This document shows, in pieces, positions 1 to 8,992 of a DNA stretch of 64,000 bases. Origin of the DNA: Apoda limacodes (Eukaryota > Arthropoda > Insecta > Lepidoptera > Limacodidae); NCBI GenBank assembly GCA_946406115.1, contig OX291547.1, positions 7,011,001 to 7,075,000 on the forward strand, written 5' to 3'. A program made the translations under genes and the position numbers. Position 1 is the first letter of the stretch; every line of letters starts with the position of its first letter. The notes below the pieces were generated by a model. The model made no database searches, had not been told where the DNA came from, and saw only the letters and a program-made list of their open reading frames with translations.

Positions 1-32
1 TTGCTCAAAAATATACAATGGGTCAAGACATG

Positions 33-196
33 TCTTGTGACATATTTAAGTGTTAAGCGCGAATTGTGTGTAAAGGACATTGGTTCTGTACAATAAAATA
101 TGACGTATGAGTTATCTTGTAACATATTTGAATGTTAAGTGCCAATCGTGTGTAAAGGACTTTGTTATCCTACAATTAAATATGACGTATGAGTCG
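33..196. repeat. 82-bp tandem duplication
   Basis: Two head-to-tail units (33-114 and 115-196) share TCTTGT-ACATATTT near their start and TGACGTATGAG near their end, exactly 82 bases apart. They differ at scattered positions, so the duplication is not recent. A weaker, partial match to the unit end precedes position 33, so the array may continue beyond the left edge of the window. No coding content is seen. Confidence 0.75.
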
Positions 197-235
197 TAAA
201 TATGGGATTTTAATTCTATGACAGATTGAGATGTA

Positions 236-545
236 AAAAAATCAAGCTTCTAAGTCAATGCAATAAAAAAAATGGGTTGCACTCCGGAAGTGCCGGCAGT
301 AGTGACAACATACCAGCTATTTACTTCCCATCACTTCGTATACATATTTATTTATTATAAATAATAATAATAATAAGGTCTACGTTCCCTAAGACCTAGG
401 GAACGTAGACCTTAGTAATTGATATTAATTTCAACTTGTTCGTGTGTCCCTGAGAAAAAGGGTCTTGACAGACAGACAGGCGAACAATAAATTGACCCTA
501 TAAGGGATTATTTTTCCTTTTGAGGTACGAAAACCCTTTTCAGGG
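236..545 (-). repeat. Dispersed repeat Rep-A, minus-strand copy
   Basis: Reading the minus strand, this stretch has the Rep-A landmarks in order: a GTCTGTC-rich head, a CAAGACCC(T) block followed by TTTTCTCAGG, a TTGAAATTAATATCAA block, and AAGCTTCTAAGTCAATGCAATAAA. The same blocks recur at 12330-12830, 13545-13960, 15630-15960 and 15950-16135. It is non-coding. I remember this as a common lepidopteran repeat, but its class (SINE, MITE or other) is not clear from this window. Confidence 0.6.
375..413. repeat. 39-bp near-perfect hairpin inside Rep-A
   Basis: Arms of 16 bases (375-390 AAGGTCTACGTTCCCT and 398-413) are perfectly complementary, with a 7-base loop. The right arm sits where Rep-A normally carries this sequence. 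The left arm is an extra inverted copy. This looks like a local snap-back or template-switch duplication, not a terminator. Confidence 0.7.
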
Positions 546-873
546 GTTTTTCCGTTAAATTTTCAGTGTTTAGAATCAAATTTATGTACCTTAAATGTAA
601 TTCTAGAACCTCATTGTTTACCGTTTCTCAGGCGGCTAAGCTATTACGTCACGTTAGTCGGTATATTTCAGGTAGCAAGCACTCAAAATGTCATACTCAT
701 TGAACCCATAAATGCTGTGATAATTTTCCTTTTAATTTCGTTATACGTTATGACACTCCACACTGTGGGATAGACGACAAAACAAATTTTACTAACACTT
801 TACGTGTTGGGAAGGTACCCTAAAATTTCATCACTTTGACGTCCTGATTAATAAAACATCTTACACCAAATTT
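546..873. other. No recognisable feature
   Basis: This is AT-rich sequence between a Rep-A copy and LINE-A copy A. I see no ORF of note, tRNA-like boxes or repeat match. Confidence 0.5.
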
Positions 874-1866
874 TCAATGACATGTTGGACATCAACAACA
901 TGCATTGCTATGCAGATGAAAGTACTGGAGACGCTTATTACACAGGTCGTGCAAACATCTCTCGTTCCGTTGTGAAGGAAAAACGTGAAGAACTTGTGTC
1001 TCAAGTCTCTGTCCAAGGTATCTGATTGGGGACGGGAATACTTGGTCCGATTCAACCCTACAAAGACACAAGTCTGCGCGATCACCACTCTGGAAATCCT
1101 AATCACTGTGGTCTCACAATTCCAGAACACTCCCTTCTTCATCTACAAGAGCATTGGGATCCTTGGTGTGGAAATCTTCAGAGATGTTCAGTTCCGAGAT
1201 CATTTGCTAGACAAGGTAAAGCTGGCGTCCAAAAAACTAGGTGTACTCAACACAGCGAGGCTGTACTTCACGTCGGGGTAGAGGTTGCTGCTTTACAAGT
1301 CGCAAGTTCGGCCCCATATGGAGTACTGCTGCCATCTCTGGACGGGTGCAACTGGATACCTGGGCTCTTTTGATTCGGTTCAGCGACGGACTGTGAGAAT
1401 TGTCGACGATCCCAAACTCACTTGCCGTATCGAACCCTTAAGTCTGAGGAGATACTTTGCCTCTCTGTGTGTGTTCTACCGCTTGTACAATGGGATGTGT
1501 TCTGAGGAATTGTTCGAAATGATGTCCACGGCTACTTTCTACCATCGCACTGCTCGCCATCGGCAGAGAATACATTCTTTCACTTTAGAACATACCTGGT
1601 CGCGTACAGTGCGGTTTCAGAGAAACTTCCACCCGCGAACGCTTGGGTTGTGGAATGAGCTCCCTGCCAAGGTTTTCTCTAAGGACTACAGTATGGGGTT
1701 CTTCAAGAAATAAGTTAATAACGCCATCGATAAGTGATAAATTAATTAAAATCGACAACGCGCGATTGATACCCCTGGTGTTACAGGCGTCCATAGGCTA
1801 CGGTGACCGCTTACCATCAGGCGGACCATAAGCTTGTTTGCCAACTTAGTGGTATAAAAAAAAAGC
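874..1866 (+). pseudogene. LINE-A copy A: 5'-truncated reverse transcriptase relic with 3' end
   Basis: This is the 3' third of a Jockey/CR1-type LINE. It starts inside the RT palm and runs through the RT thumb and the C-terminal domain (HMEYCCHLW, RRTVRIVDDP, FQRNFHPRTLGLWNELP) to the family 3' end GGCGGACC(A)TAAGCTTGTTT, GTGGTATA and a poly(A) run. The catalytic motif C is damaged: positions 909-920 encode YADE where the sister copies have YADD. A TAG at 1279-1281 replaces the glutamine codon before RLLLYKSQVRP, and the frame ends at 1713. Alignment to the longest copy (54775-57885) shows the same order throughout. The copy is dead and was truncated at insertion, as is usual for LINEs. Confidence 0.88.
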
Positions 1867-1887
1867 TATCTAGTACTAATATTCTTT

Positions 1888-1978
1888 AAGCTAAGCCGCA
1901 GAGAGACATACAGACAGACGGATAGATATGGCGTAACTATAAGGGTTCCTTGTTGACTACGTAACCCTAAAACAATCA
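1888..1978 (-). repeat. Fragment of a GGGTTACGTAGTCAAC-type lepidopteran repeat
   Basis: The minus strand begins TTTTAGGGTTACGTAGTCAA, then GGAACCCTTATAGTTACGCC and a CCGTCTGTCTG microsatellite-like stretch. I recognise this opening as that of a common lepidopteran dispersed repeat. Only the first ~90 bases are present and nothing is coded. Confidence 0.5.
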
Positions 1979-2473
1979 ACTTGCGTTGTCCAATACAATA
2001 AAATCAATAAGGACCTACTTAATTATTCTTAGTACAGTAACTACTAAAGTTTAAGTGGACGCCAGATGCCACTCAATTATTTCGAATGGTTTTGCGGGAG
2101 TTGAAACGTAAATTCTTTTAAATTAAATTCAATTATATAGTTTAAAACATTTTTCAAATAAGTTTCGATAATAATGAATGAAAAAATAAAACTTATTTTT
2201 ACTAAATTCAGATTAAATCTACACATTTGAAAGGAAAAGCATCCACTGCGTATTGGCCAGAAACCCCTGGTTAAACCTTAATACAAGCAGTATTCGTGTT
2301 AAAATTTTGCATCAGAATGGGTCTGTTGTGCTGGATGAAGTAATTTACCCAATAGACAAGTTGCATTAGGTGCCAATTTCGGTAGGTGCCAACTGTCGGC
2401 TCATGCCGTGCCAAATAACCTTGTTTAAGTTACAAGTGCTTGAATGGCAATTTACGTTTCGGTATTGTTGCTT
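1979..2473. other. No recognisable feature
   Basis: This is AT-rich spacer. The part 2225-2440 is less AT-rich, but I could not match it to another segment of the window or to a protein. Confidence 0.5.
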
Positions 2474-2601
2474 GTGCAGTGCAACAAACTTTTCTGACCC
2501 GGTGGTCAAACATCAGAACTGCAGTCACTATATTAAAATGCTGTGAACTTATGCAAACACTAGCGACACACACTGGGTCAGAAAAGTTTGTTGCACTGCA
2601 C
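2474..2601. mobile_element. MITE-A copy 1 (128 bp, 31-bp terminal inverted repeats)
   Basis: The ends 2474-2504 (GTGCAGTGCAACAAACTTTT...) and 2571-2601 are inverted complements over 31 bases with a single mismatch. The centre carries ATTAAAATGCTGTGAACTTA and ACACTAGCGAC, which recur in the copies at 2846-2972 and 4075-4222. It is short, non-coding and has long inverted ends, the layout of a non-autonomous DNA transposon. No clear target duplication is visible, so the superfamily is open. Confidence 0.75.
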
Positions 2602-2845
2602 TCTTTTTAGCATTCTAAAAACAAAGTTGTAAGCATTGAGTTTATGAAACTGGCGTTTTGTTGACCGACTTAATGTACATAATGCGGCAATCCTACCAAA
2701 GAGAATTAACCAAGATTTGAACTGTGTTATACAGAATTTATGTCTTTTTAACGTGGCAGGATTATATCATTAAACGCATTGAAGCAGTGAGCAAAAAGCA
2801 CCTAATATATAGAGTTGATGAACGTCATGTTTCAAATAAAATACT

Positions 2846-2972
2846 AGTACAGTCCAAAAAAACTTTTCTGACCAGATTGGCATTACTCAAAACTATGGTC
2901 GCCATATTGGAATGATGTGAAATATAACGACACTAGCGAAGTCAGACCGGTCAGGAAAGTTTATGGTACTGA
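2846..2972. mobile_element. MITE-A copy 2 (diverged)
   Basis: It has the same layout as copy 1: a left end GTACAGTCCAAAAAAACTTT, a right end whose complement begins CAGTACCATAAACTTTCCTG, and a centre with TTGGAATGATGTGAA and ACACTAGCGA. The two ends differ from each other more than in copy 1, so this is an older insertion or an independently diverged family member. It lies about 245 bases from copy 1 in the same orientation. Confidence 0.65.
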
Positions 2973-2977
2973 ATAAC

Positions 2978-3352
2978 TACATATTAGTAATGTACATCAT
3001 ATATTTTTTTTAGTTTTATCATTTTCTTATTTTAGAAGTTACAGGGGGGGGGGACACACATTTTACCACTTTGGAAGTGTCTATCGCGCAAACTATTCAG
3101 TTTGGAAAAAAAATATATTAGAAACCTCAATATCATTTTTGAAGACATATCCATAGATACCCCACACGTATGGGTTTGATGAAAAGAAAATTTTTGCGTT
3201 TCAATTCTAAGTATGGGGAACCCCAAATATTTAGTGTTTTTTTTCTATTTTTGTGTGAAAATCTTAATGCGGTTCACAGAATACATCTACTTACCAGGTT
3301 TCTATAAATCTATAAGGGTTTTGTTTTTTGCCATTTGGCTACAGAACCCTAA
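2978..3352 (-). repeat. Dispersed repeat Rep-B (GTAGCCAAATGGC type)
   Basis: The minus strand reads TTTAGGGTTCTGTAGCCAAA, then AAACCCTTATAGATT, TACTTACC-containing sequence, CCCCATACTTAGAATTGAAA, CATACGTGTGGGGTATCTAT and a poly-C tract (GTGTGTCCCCCCCCCTGTAA). I recognise this series from memory as a lepidopteran repeat related in its opening to Rep-C. It has no coding capacity, and the poly-C tract is part of the repeat. The GGCCA-type end found on full copies is missing. Confidence 0.6.
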
Positions 3353-3379
3353 AAAAAGAAAAAAACATTTATTTGAAAT

Positions 3380-3725
3380 TACGTAGTAGGTAATACTTTG
3401 TGTGAATGTGGCTTGGACGAGGGTACTATGGATCATATATTTTTTGAATGCCCAAATCTGTTATCATCATTGTATAAATTACTAACCTGTTATATCCCTC
3501 GCCCTATTAACCTAAAATGCCTCCTTACTTATGTATATTCACGTAAAGTCATCAAAAGTTTGTCGAAATTCATTTCATTTAATAATATTAGACTGAAATT
3601 TATGTATTGTTTTGTATCGATGTTTATATATGGTAATGATATTTTTAAATATGTATGTATGCCAAATTTGTTTTTAGTTACCTAGTAGTTTTTGTTTTTG
3701 TAGTGTACATAGACTGAGTAAGCTC
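3380..3725 (+). pseudogene. LINE C-terminal fragment with CxC...H...C zinc-like motif
   Basis: An open stretch from 3398 to 3685 encodes CECGLDEGTMDHIFFECPNL near its start. The CxCG...HxxxxC spacing is the zinc-knuckle-like motif found at the C-terminus of many insect LINE reverse transcriptases (Jockey, I and R1 groups), where it follows the RT domain. The remaining residues are hydrophobic and basic, as in such tails. The RT domain itself is absent, so this is a 5'-truncated 3' end. It does not match LINE-A in sequence. Clade is uncertain. Confidence 0.6.
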
Positions 3726-3764
3726 AATATTTATATTAATAGAAACTTCTTATTTCTTTTCGTG

Positions 3765-3975
3765 TTCAAATAGTTGAGTCCTCGGACTAAATTAAAGCCA
3801 CAAAAAAAACGTAGAAGGTATATCATTTTGGTTGTTTTTACTATAAACAAATTACTTTTACTAAATAAACTCGCTTCGCTTGTGGGTTCAATCTTTGAAT
3901 CCTTCGCTTGGTCGGTATTCAATATAGGCACTCACACCAAAAAGCAACTTTCCAGCCTTGCTTATCAAATAACGT
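3765..3975 (+). repeat. Dispersed repeat Rep-D, copy 1
   Basis: The segment ATTTTGGTTGTTTTTACTAT recurs at 28230-28265. The segment GTGGGTTCAATCTTTGAATC with CAAAAAGCAACTTTCCAGCC recurs with few changes at 29450-29550. The blocks are contiguous here and separated by about 1.2 kb in the 28-29 kb region, so the other copy is interrupted or rearranged. It is non-coding and of unknown class. Confidence 0.6.
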
Positions 3976-4074
3976 TTAAATATTTTTTTACACTTCCGTC
4001 TAGACGATGACAGGCCCCTGTCACTCAGCAGTAGCTATAAAAAAAATCGAACCCTTCTGTCTTTATTAAGAGGT

Positions 4075-4222
4075 GAGACAATCACTGTCGTTTGAAGCAC
4101 ACAAGTCGGTGCAAGCGTCGCGCGGACGAACAGTGCAATAAAACTGGTATATGTCGCTAGTGTCTCGTAGTTACAACATTTTAATGTGGCTACGGATTTT
4201 TTTGATGTTTGACCACTGACAC
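4075..4222 (-). mobile_element. MITE-A copy 3 (minus strand, diverged)
   Basis: The minus strand carries GGTCAAACATCA, ACATTAAAATGTTGTAACTA and GACACTAGCGACATATACCA in the order seen in MITE-A copy 1, followed by a TTGCACTG-like end. The inverted ends are largely eroded. Orientation is opposite to copies 1 and 2. Confidence 0.55.
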
Positions 4223-4324
4223 GCAATAGTTTCTTGGACTACATACTCATGTAAGCGCATGTTTGCCTACTTTTTACGGTTCCGTACTTCAAAATAAAAA
4301 AAGAAAAGGAAGCAAGGCATAGCG

Positions 4325-4860
4325 AGTACTTGCTCGAATGAGCAGCCCGAACTGTGTAAGTACCTTGAAGAAAACCGCGGCCACAATAATGCTAACATTT
4401 ATCAGTGTTGTGTTCCTGACGGTGAGTATGGTTGCCAGAGTTCTGAGCTTGCGGACAGTGGAGGATCAGCGGTGCTGGTTGCTGTTATTGGTTGGCGTAG
4501 ACGCGGCGTGCTGGTACGGCGGTCAGGGAGTTCTGATGAAACGGCTGACCGCTGGCCACACGAAGGTTAAACGGGTTCCCGAACCCAACAATTACTTAAT
4601 TTCCGCCCTGGGAGGCTAAACCGCCAACCTGTGTAAAGTCTCTGAAGTAGTAGTCGTACCGGTGAAGGAGACCGGAGTGGACCCGACTATTAAAACAGAG
4701 GGGGATCAGGGGCCCTTCCGCCCGTCGTGCCAGCATCCGTATTATCTGTGCCGAGCTACATCAGTTAAAATACCGCACCTTTTTGTCGTCTAAGCTGTCT
4801 GTGCAGTAAATACTCACTGCCTCGTTTACTCACTGTAGATCAAATGTGATAATTTTAGAG
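4325..4860 (+). mobile_element. LINE-A 5'-end fragment
   Basis: Positions 4732-4830 match the leader of the longest LINE-A copy (54785-54870). Shared blocks are GCA-CCGTAT-ATCTGTG, CGCACCTTTTTGTC-TCTAAG and CTGTCTGTGCAGT. The preceding ~400 bases are less AT-rich than the surroundings and contain an open frame (4338-4619) with no recognisable domain. They probably extend the element's 5' untranslated or ORF1 part, which the longest copy lacks. The match breaks off before the endonuclease start codon. Alternatively, the part before 4730 belongs to another element. Confidence 0.6.
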
Positions 4861-4905
4861 GTCATACATAGGTTTGACTCCGTTTTAACGGGATAAAAGA
4901 TAATT

Positions 4906-5218
4906 TATGCTTCGTTTTATATAACAGTAGACAAAACCTGGATCCACCACTACACACCAGAAATCAAGCAACAAACGAACAGTGGATTGCTACTGGCGAA
5001 CTTGCACCGAAAACCCTGCGAACTGCAGTTTTATCGGTCAATAAAGTGATGCCTTAAGTTTTTTGGGATCCACATTGACTACCTGCGGAAAGGTAAAACG
5101 ATCACTGGCGAATATTATGCTAATTTATTGGACAATTTCAACAAAGTTTTACAAGATAAATAGCCTCATTTGACTAAGGAGAAAATCCTTTCGAATGAAT
5201 GTGTTGTCCTTGTGAATC
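4906..5218 (+). pseudogene. mariner-family transposase relic
   Basis: The frame beginning at 4906 reads ...ITVDKTWIHHYTPEIKQQ, then GIHIDYLRKGKTITGEYYAN and LLDNFNKVLQ. These are hallmark stretches of the mariner transposase catalytic domain: VDETWIHHYTPE holds the first catalytic Asp, and the IDYL..GKTITGEYY block follows the second. TGA and TAG codons interrupt the frame, and bases are missing just before GIHIDYL, where the second Asp block should be. Only about 100 of the usual ~345 residues remain. The N-terminal DNA-binding half and inverted ends were not found. It directly follows the LINE-A 5' fragment. Confidence 0.85.
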
Positions 5219-5403
5219 TTGCACTCACACATTAACATTATCAGAACTGTCAATAATATTAACCTTAAATCAACAAAATTAGGTTTAGTTTTCTTTATAC
5301 TAACCAGTTTATTTAAACCGTTCTTAGATCTTTTGTTTCTTAACCTAACAAATTAATTAGGTGTTAAATGTAGTGTTGTTCTACAAACGTATTGTTTATT
5401 TCG

Positions 5404-5480
5404 CATTATGGTATCTGCCCGGTGGTGTGATCCGTAGGCGCTGCGACTTAAACCGGCAAGCCAAGTTCAAATCACGCTAT
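5404..5480 (+). repeat. tRNA-like sequence, probable SINE head
   Basis: GGTGGTGTGATCCGTAGGCG resembles a pol III A box with D-arm. AAGTTCAAATCAC, 36 bases later, resembles a B box (GTTCRAATC). The acceptor and anticodon arms do not fold as a functional tRNA. It is probably a tRNA-derived SINE head or an old pseudo-tRNA. Confidence 0.35.
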
Positions 5481-5499
5481 TTCCGTTTTGAGTAGGTAT

Positions 5500-5896
5500 T
5501 TTTGTTAGGAATAACTTTTTTTTATGTTTTGACATCTAGTTATCTCTGAAAAGGACTAGTTGGAATGAGAACTTTTTGTTTTGTTTGGTAGAATTAAAAC
5601 ACATGCAATCAAATTAAAATGGTTTTTATTAAAATTTTATAAATCATAAATAATGTTTTTGATAAATGTCTCTTTTTTCTATATATATATATATTTCCTA
5701 TGATTATAGCGTAAGTATTCGTTTTCGTCATGAAAAGAAAATTGAAACTTAACGATAAGAATAAAAAAAAATACAAGTCACCATTCATTCGGTAACGCTG
5801 CTTTATTTTGAAAAACAACAAAGTAAAAAAAAAATATGTTATGTCTTAAATATATTGAAATGTAAAATAATATCTGTAAGAAAAATAGTCCTTTAT
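5500..5896. other. No recognisable feature
   Basis: This is AT-rich sequence with a short (TA)n at about 5681-5692 and no repeat or coding match. Confidence 0.5.
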
Positions 5897-6268
5897 TTTA
5901 AGGGTTCCGTACCCAAAGGGTAATTAGCGGAACCCTATTACTAAGACTCCGGCTGTATCTCATGAACCGTGATAGTTAGACAGTTGAAATTTTCACAGAA
6001 GATACATTTCTGTTGCTGCTATAACAACAAATACTTGCTCCCATACAACAAACGTGATTTTTTTGCTCGATTTTGCTCGATATTGATAACGGCAACAGGT
6101 AGACGCTTAAAATATTTACAGAATATTTAGTTATATAGTAACTTTAAAAATAAATAATTAAATTAAAATAAAACAAAAATTTAAGGGGGGCTCCGATACA
6201 ACAAACGTGGTTTTTTGCCGTTTTTATAGATATTGGTACGGAACCCTTCGTGCGCGAATCCGACTCGC
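5897..6268 (+). repeat. Dispersed repeat Rep-C, full-span copy
   Basis: It opens AAGGGTTCCGTACCCAAAGG and passes GACTCCGGCTGTATCTCATG, a TTGAAATTTTCACAGAAG block, TGCTCGATATTGATAACGGC and ATACAACAAACGTG. It ends GTACGGAACCCTTCGTGCGC followed by CGACTCGC. Other copies lie at 26848-27155, 61436-61855 (plus) and 62866-63122 (minus), with 3' pieces at 19992-20043, 24704-24772 and 51013-51115. The 3' end abuts the stop codon of the Tc1-like relic, so one of the two is truncated at the junction. Confidence 0.75.
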
Positions 6269-6938
6269 CTATTTAATATAACCTCCATTATTTTCAATTA
6301 CAGCAAGCAAGCGCCGCCGCATAGATCCGACTATATTAGAACAGATCTGTTCCTCTAATATTGTCCCAAATTTCTACACAGTGAGCCCTATTGACTCTGT
6401 AGTTCTATCATTTCGCATGTCCCATCTTTGCACCATCAAATAGGGTTTGATGGTGGTTTTCAATGGACCAACCGCAGTCATCCACCCCCACATATTAAGT
6501 GATATTCGTCCAGATTCCATATTTGGGACAACATTTTGTTCTGCATAAACCCTCCCGTTTTCAGATGATTCAAACAACTTCTCATCGGTGAATAAGGTGT
6601 GCTCCCAGTCAAAATCTAAATACTCCCTTGCAAACAACAATCTATTTTGTTTATGGGTATTAGTTAAAAACGGTTTTTTAGCTGGCTTTTTATGATGCAA
6701 TCCTTCAATATGCAGAGCTCGACAGCAGTCGGTACGAAACCATTGTTCCACCATAAATCTTCTTTGAGTCGCATCAATGTGCCGCGAGAGTCCACTTCGA
6801 GGTCGAGTTGATAAATTCCCCTCCTCTTGGTTGCGTGAGACCCAACGCTTTACGGTAATCCACTAAAAACCAAATAGCCTGATTAAAATAAACATTTTTC
6901 AAACAACTGAAATTATATTTTAATTTTGTTTAGATATT

Positions 6939-6945
6939 TACTTAC
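6939..6945. other. Target-site duplication (TACTTAC), left copy
   Basis: TACTTAC occurs here and at 8993-8999, immediately outside the LINE-A copy. On the minus strand it reads GTAAGTA, the 5' splice site of the transposase intron. The LINE therefore inserted at the splice donor and duplicated it. Confidence 0.65.
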
Positions 6946-8992
6946 AAAAAAGTGTGGTATTAAAAAAATATGATATAACATTAACATCAGACTGGGATGG
7001 ATTGCGAGAATTTTATGCATTGTACCCGTGGAGGCAGATCTGCTTTAACTCAGAAGATCCTGACGTTTGCGTAGCCGCAGTCACTGAGACATTCCTTGCT
7101 GGTATGGAATGCTATATTCCTAACCCGCGAGTAGCTGCCGGCGTCAAAAAACGACCGTGGTTTAATAGGTCTTGCAGAAAAGCTAAAATTCTTAAGCAAA
7201 ATGCATATGGGGCTTGGACCACGGCTCGTTATAATAAGGATCCGAATATTTCTGAGTTAAAACGCAAATTAAATGCTGCCTCGAGGTCGAGTAAGAAAGG
7301 ATCTGCCAGAGCAAAATTCTAATTCATCGGCAAAATAGGTGGGCGACTTGCGAGCTATCCTTCTGGGAGTCGTGCTTTCTGGTCGCTTGCCAAAGTTGCC
7401 GAAACGAACTTTTGCCAGTCGTCGTTACCACCACTGCGAAAGATCGATGGTGACTTGGCCCATAGTGCTAAAGAGAAAGCCGATCTACTGGGCAGTCTCT
7501 TTGCCTCGAACTCGAACATGAACGATGAAGGCGCTGTACCACCTACTATACCGTGGTGCGGTAAGACCATGCCGGAAATCTCCATAACGCAGCGGGAGGT
7601 CAGGCGGGCGTTGCTTTCTCTAGACGTTCATAAGTCGAGTGGGCCAGACGGTATACCAGCAGTGGTGCTTAAGCAGTGTGCTCCTGAGTTATGTCCTGTA
7701 CTCACGCGCCTCTTCGCGCTTTCCTACCACACTAGGCAATTTCCGTCTTCATGGAAGACTGCGAATGTGCACCCGGTGCCCAAAAAGAGCGATAGATCAG
7801 ATCCATTGAATTACAGGCCTATCGCTATTACCTCTCTCCTCTCTAAGGTGATGGAGCGTGTGATCAACACACAGCTTCTAAGATACCTAGAAGTACACGA
7901 TCTGGTCAGTGACCGTCAATATGGCTTTCGGCACGGTCACTCGAATGGTGTATCTCTTCTAGTGTATCTCACACACCGATAGGCACTAGCCATTGAGAGT
8001 CAGGGGGAGGCATTGGCATGTAGCCTGGACATAGCGAAGGCGTTCGATCGGGTCTGGCACCGGGGTATTCTATCGAAGTTGCCATCTTACGGAGTGCCCG
8101 AGGGTTTGTGCAAATGGGTGGCTAGCTTTTTGTCCGGCAGACGCATACGAACCGTAGTTGACGGTAGTTGCTCTGATAGCATGGACATTAATGCTGGTGT
8201 CCCGCAAGGCTCTGTGCTGTCTCCTACGCTGTTTCTACTGCATATCAATGACATGTTGGACATCAACAACATACATTGCTATGCAGATGACAGTACTGGA
8301 GACGTTTATTACACGGATCGTGCAAGAATCCCTCGTTTCGTTGTGGAGGAGAACCGTGGAGAACTTGTGTCTCAATCCATCTCCAAGAGCATTGGGATCC
8401 TTGGTGTCGACATCTCCAGCGATGTTCAGTTCCGAGATCATTTATAAGATAAGGTGAAGCTGGCGTCCAAAAAACTTGGTGTACTCAACAGAGCAAAGCA
8501 GTACTTTACGTCAGGGCAAAGGTTGTTACTTTACAAGTCGCAAGTTCGGCCCCATATGGAGTACTGCTGCCATCTCTGGGCAGGTGCACCCGGATACCAG
8601 CTTGGACCTTTTGACTCGGTTCAACGACGGGCTGTGGAGTTGTCGACAATTCCAAACTCACTTGCGGTATCGAGCCCTTAAGTCTGAGAAGAGACTTTGC
8701 CTCACTGTGTGTATTCTACCGCTTGTACAATGGGTTGTGTTCTGAGGAATTGTTCGAAATGATGCCCACGGCTACTTTCTACCATCGCACCGCTCGCCAA
8801 GGTTTTCTGCAAGGACTACAGTATGGAGTTCTTCAAGAAAGAAGTTATTAGATTTCTGAAGGGTCGGCAACGTGCAACTGATACCCCTGGTGTTGCAAGC
8901 GTCCATAGGCTACGGTGACCGCTTACCATCAGGCGGACCGTAAGCTTGTTTGCCACCTTAGTGGTATATAAAAAAAAAAAAAACAAACAAAA
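6946..8992 (+). pseudogene. LINE-A copy B: RT relic inserted in a Tc1-like element
   Basis: It begins near the end of the endonuclease region (DWDGLREF) and continues with KKRPWFNRSCR, the RT fingers (HKSSGPDGIPAVVLK, NYRPIAITSLLSKVME, QYGFRHGHS), motif A AFDRVW with the catalytic Asp at 8046-8048 intact, motif B GVPQGSVLSPTLF, and motif C YADD at 8280-8291. Breaks are a TAG at 7980-7982 replacing the Trp after LTHR, a stop before KVKLASKKLG near 8446, a frameshift near 8675, and two internal deletions. One of about 130 bases removes the segment after EELVS; the other, of about 110 bases near 8798, falls in the C-terminal domain. The 3' end is GGCGGACCGTAAGCTTGTTT, GTGGTATA and a poly(A)-rich tail, flanked by TACTTAC duplications. 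Confidence 0.88.

Noticed and set aside
3047..3055. Poly-G run considered as a regulatory or G-quadruplex site
   Set aside because: It is a normal part of the Rep-B repeat.
4338..4619. 93-codon ORF with hydrophobic N-terminal part resembling a membrane protein
   Set aside because: It sits in what looks like the 5' region of LINE-A and has no known domain, so a host gene is not supported.
5404..5480. Possible additional functional tRNA genes (also 9414-9495, 15178-15245, and the SINE heads)
   Set aside because: Pol III boxes are present, but acceptor and anticodon stems do not pair. They are SINE heads or pseudo-tRNAs.
8087..8441. Minus-strand ORFs inside LINE-A copy B (and the equivalent at 56743-57241)
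   Set aside because: They are antisense shadows of the RT coding frame.
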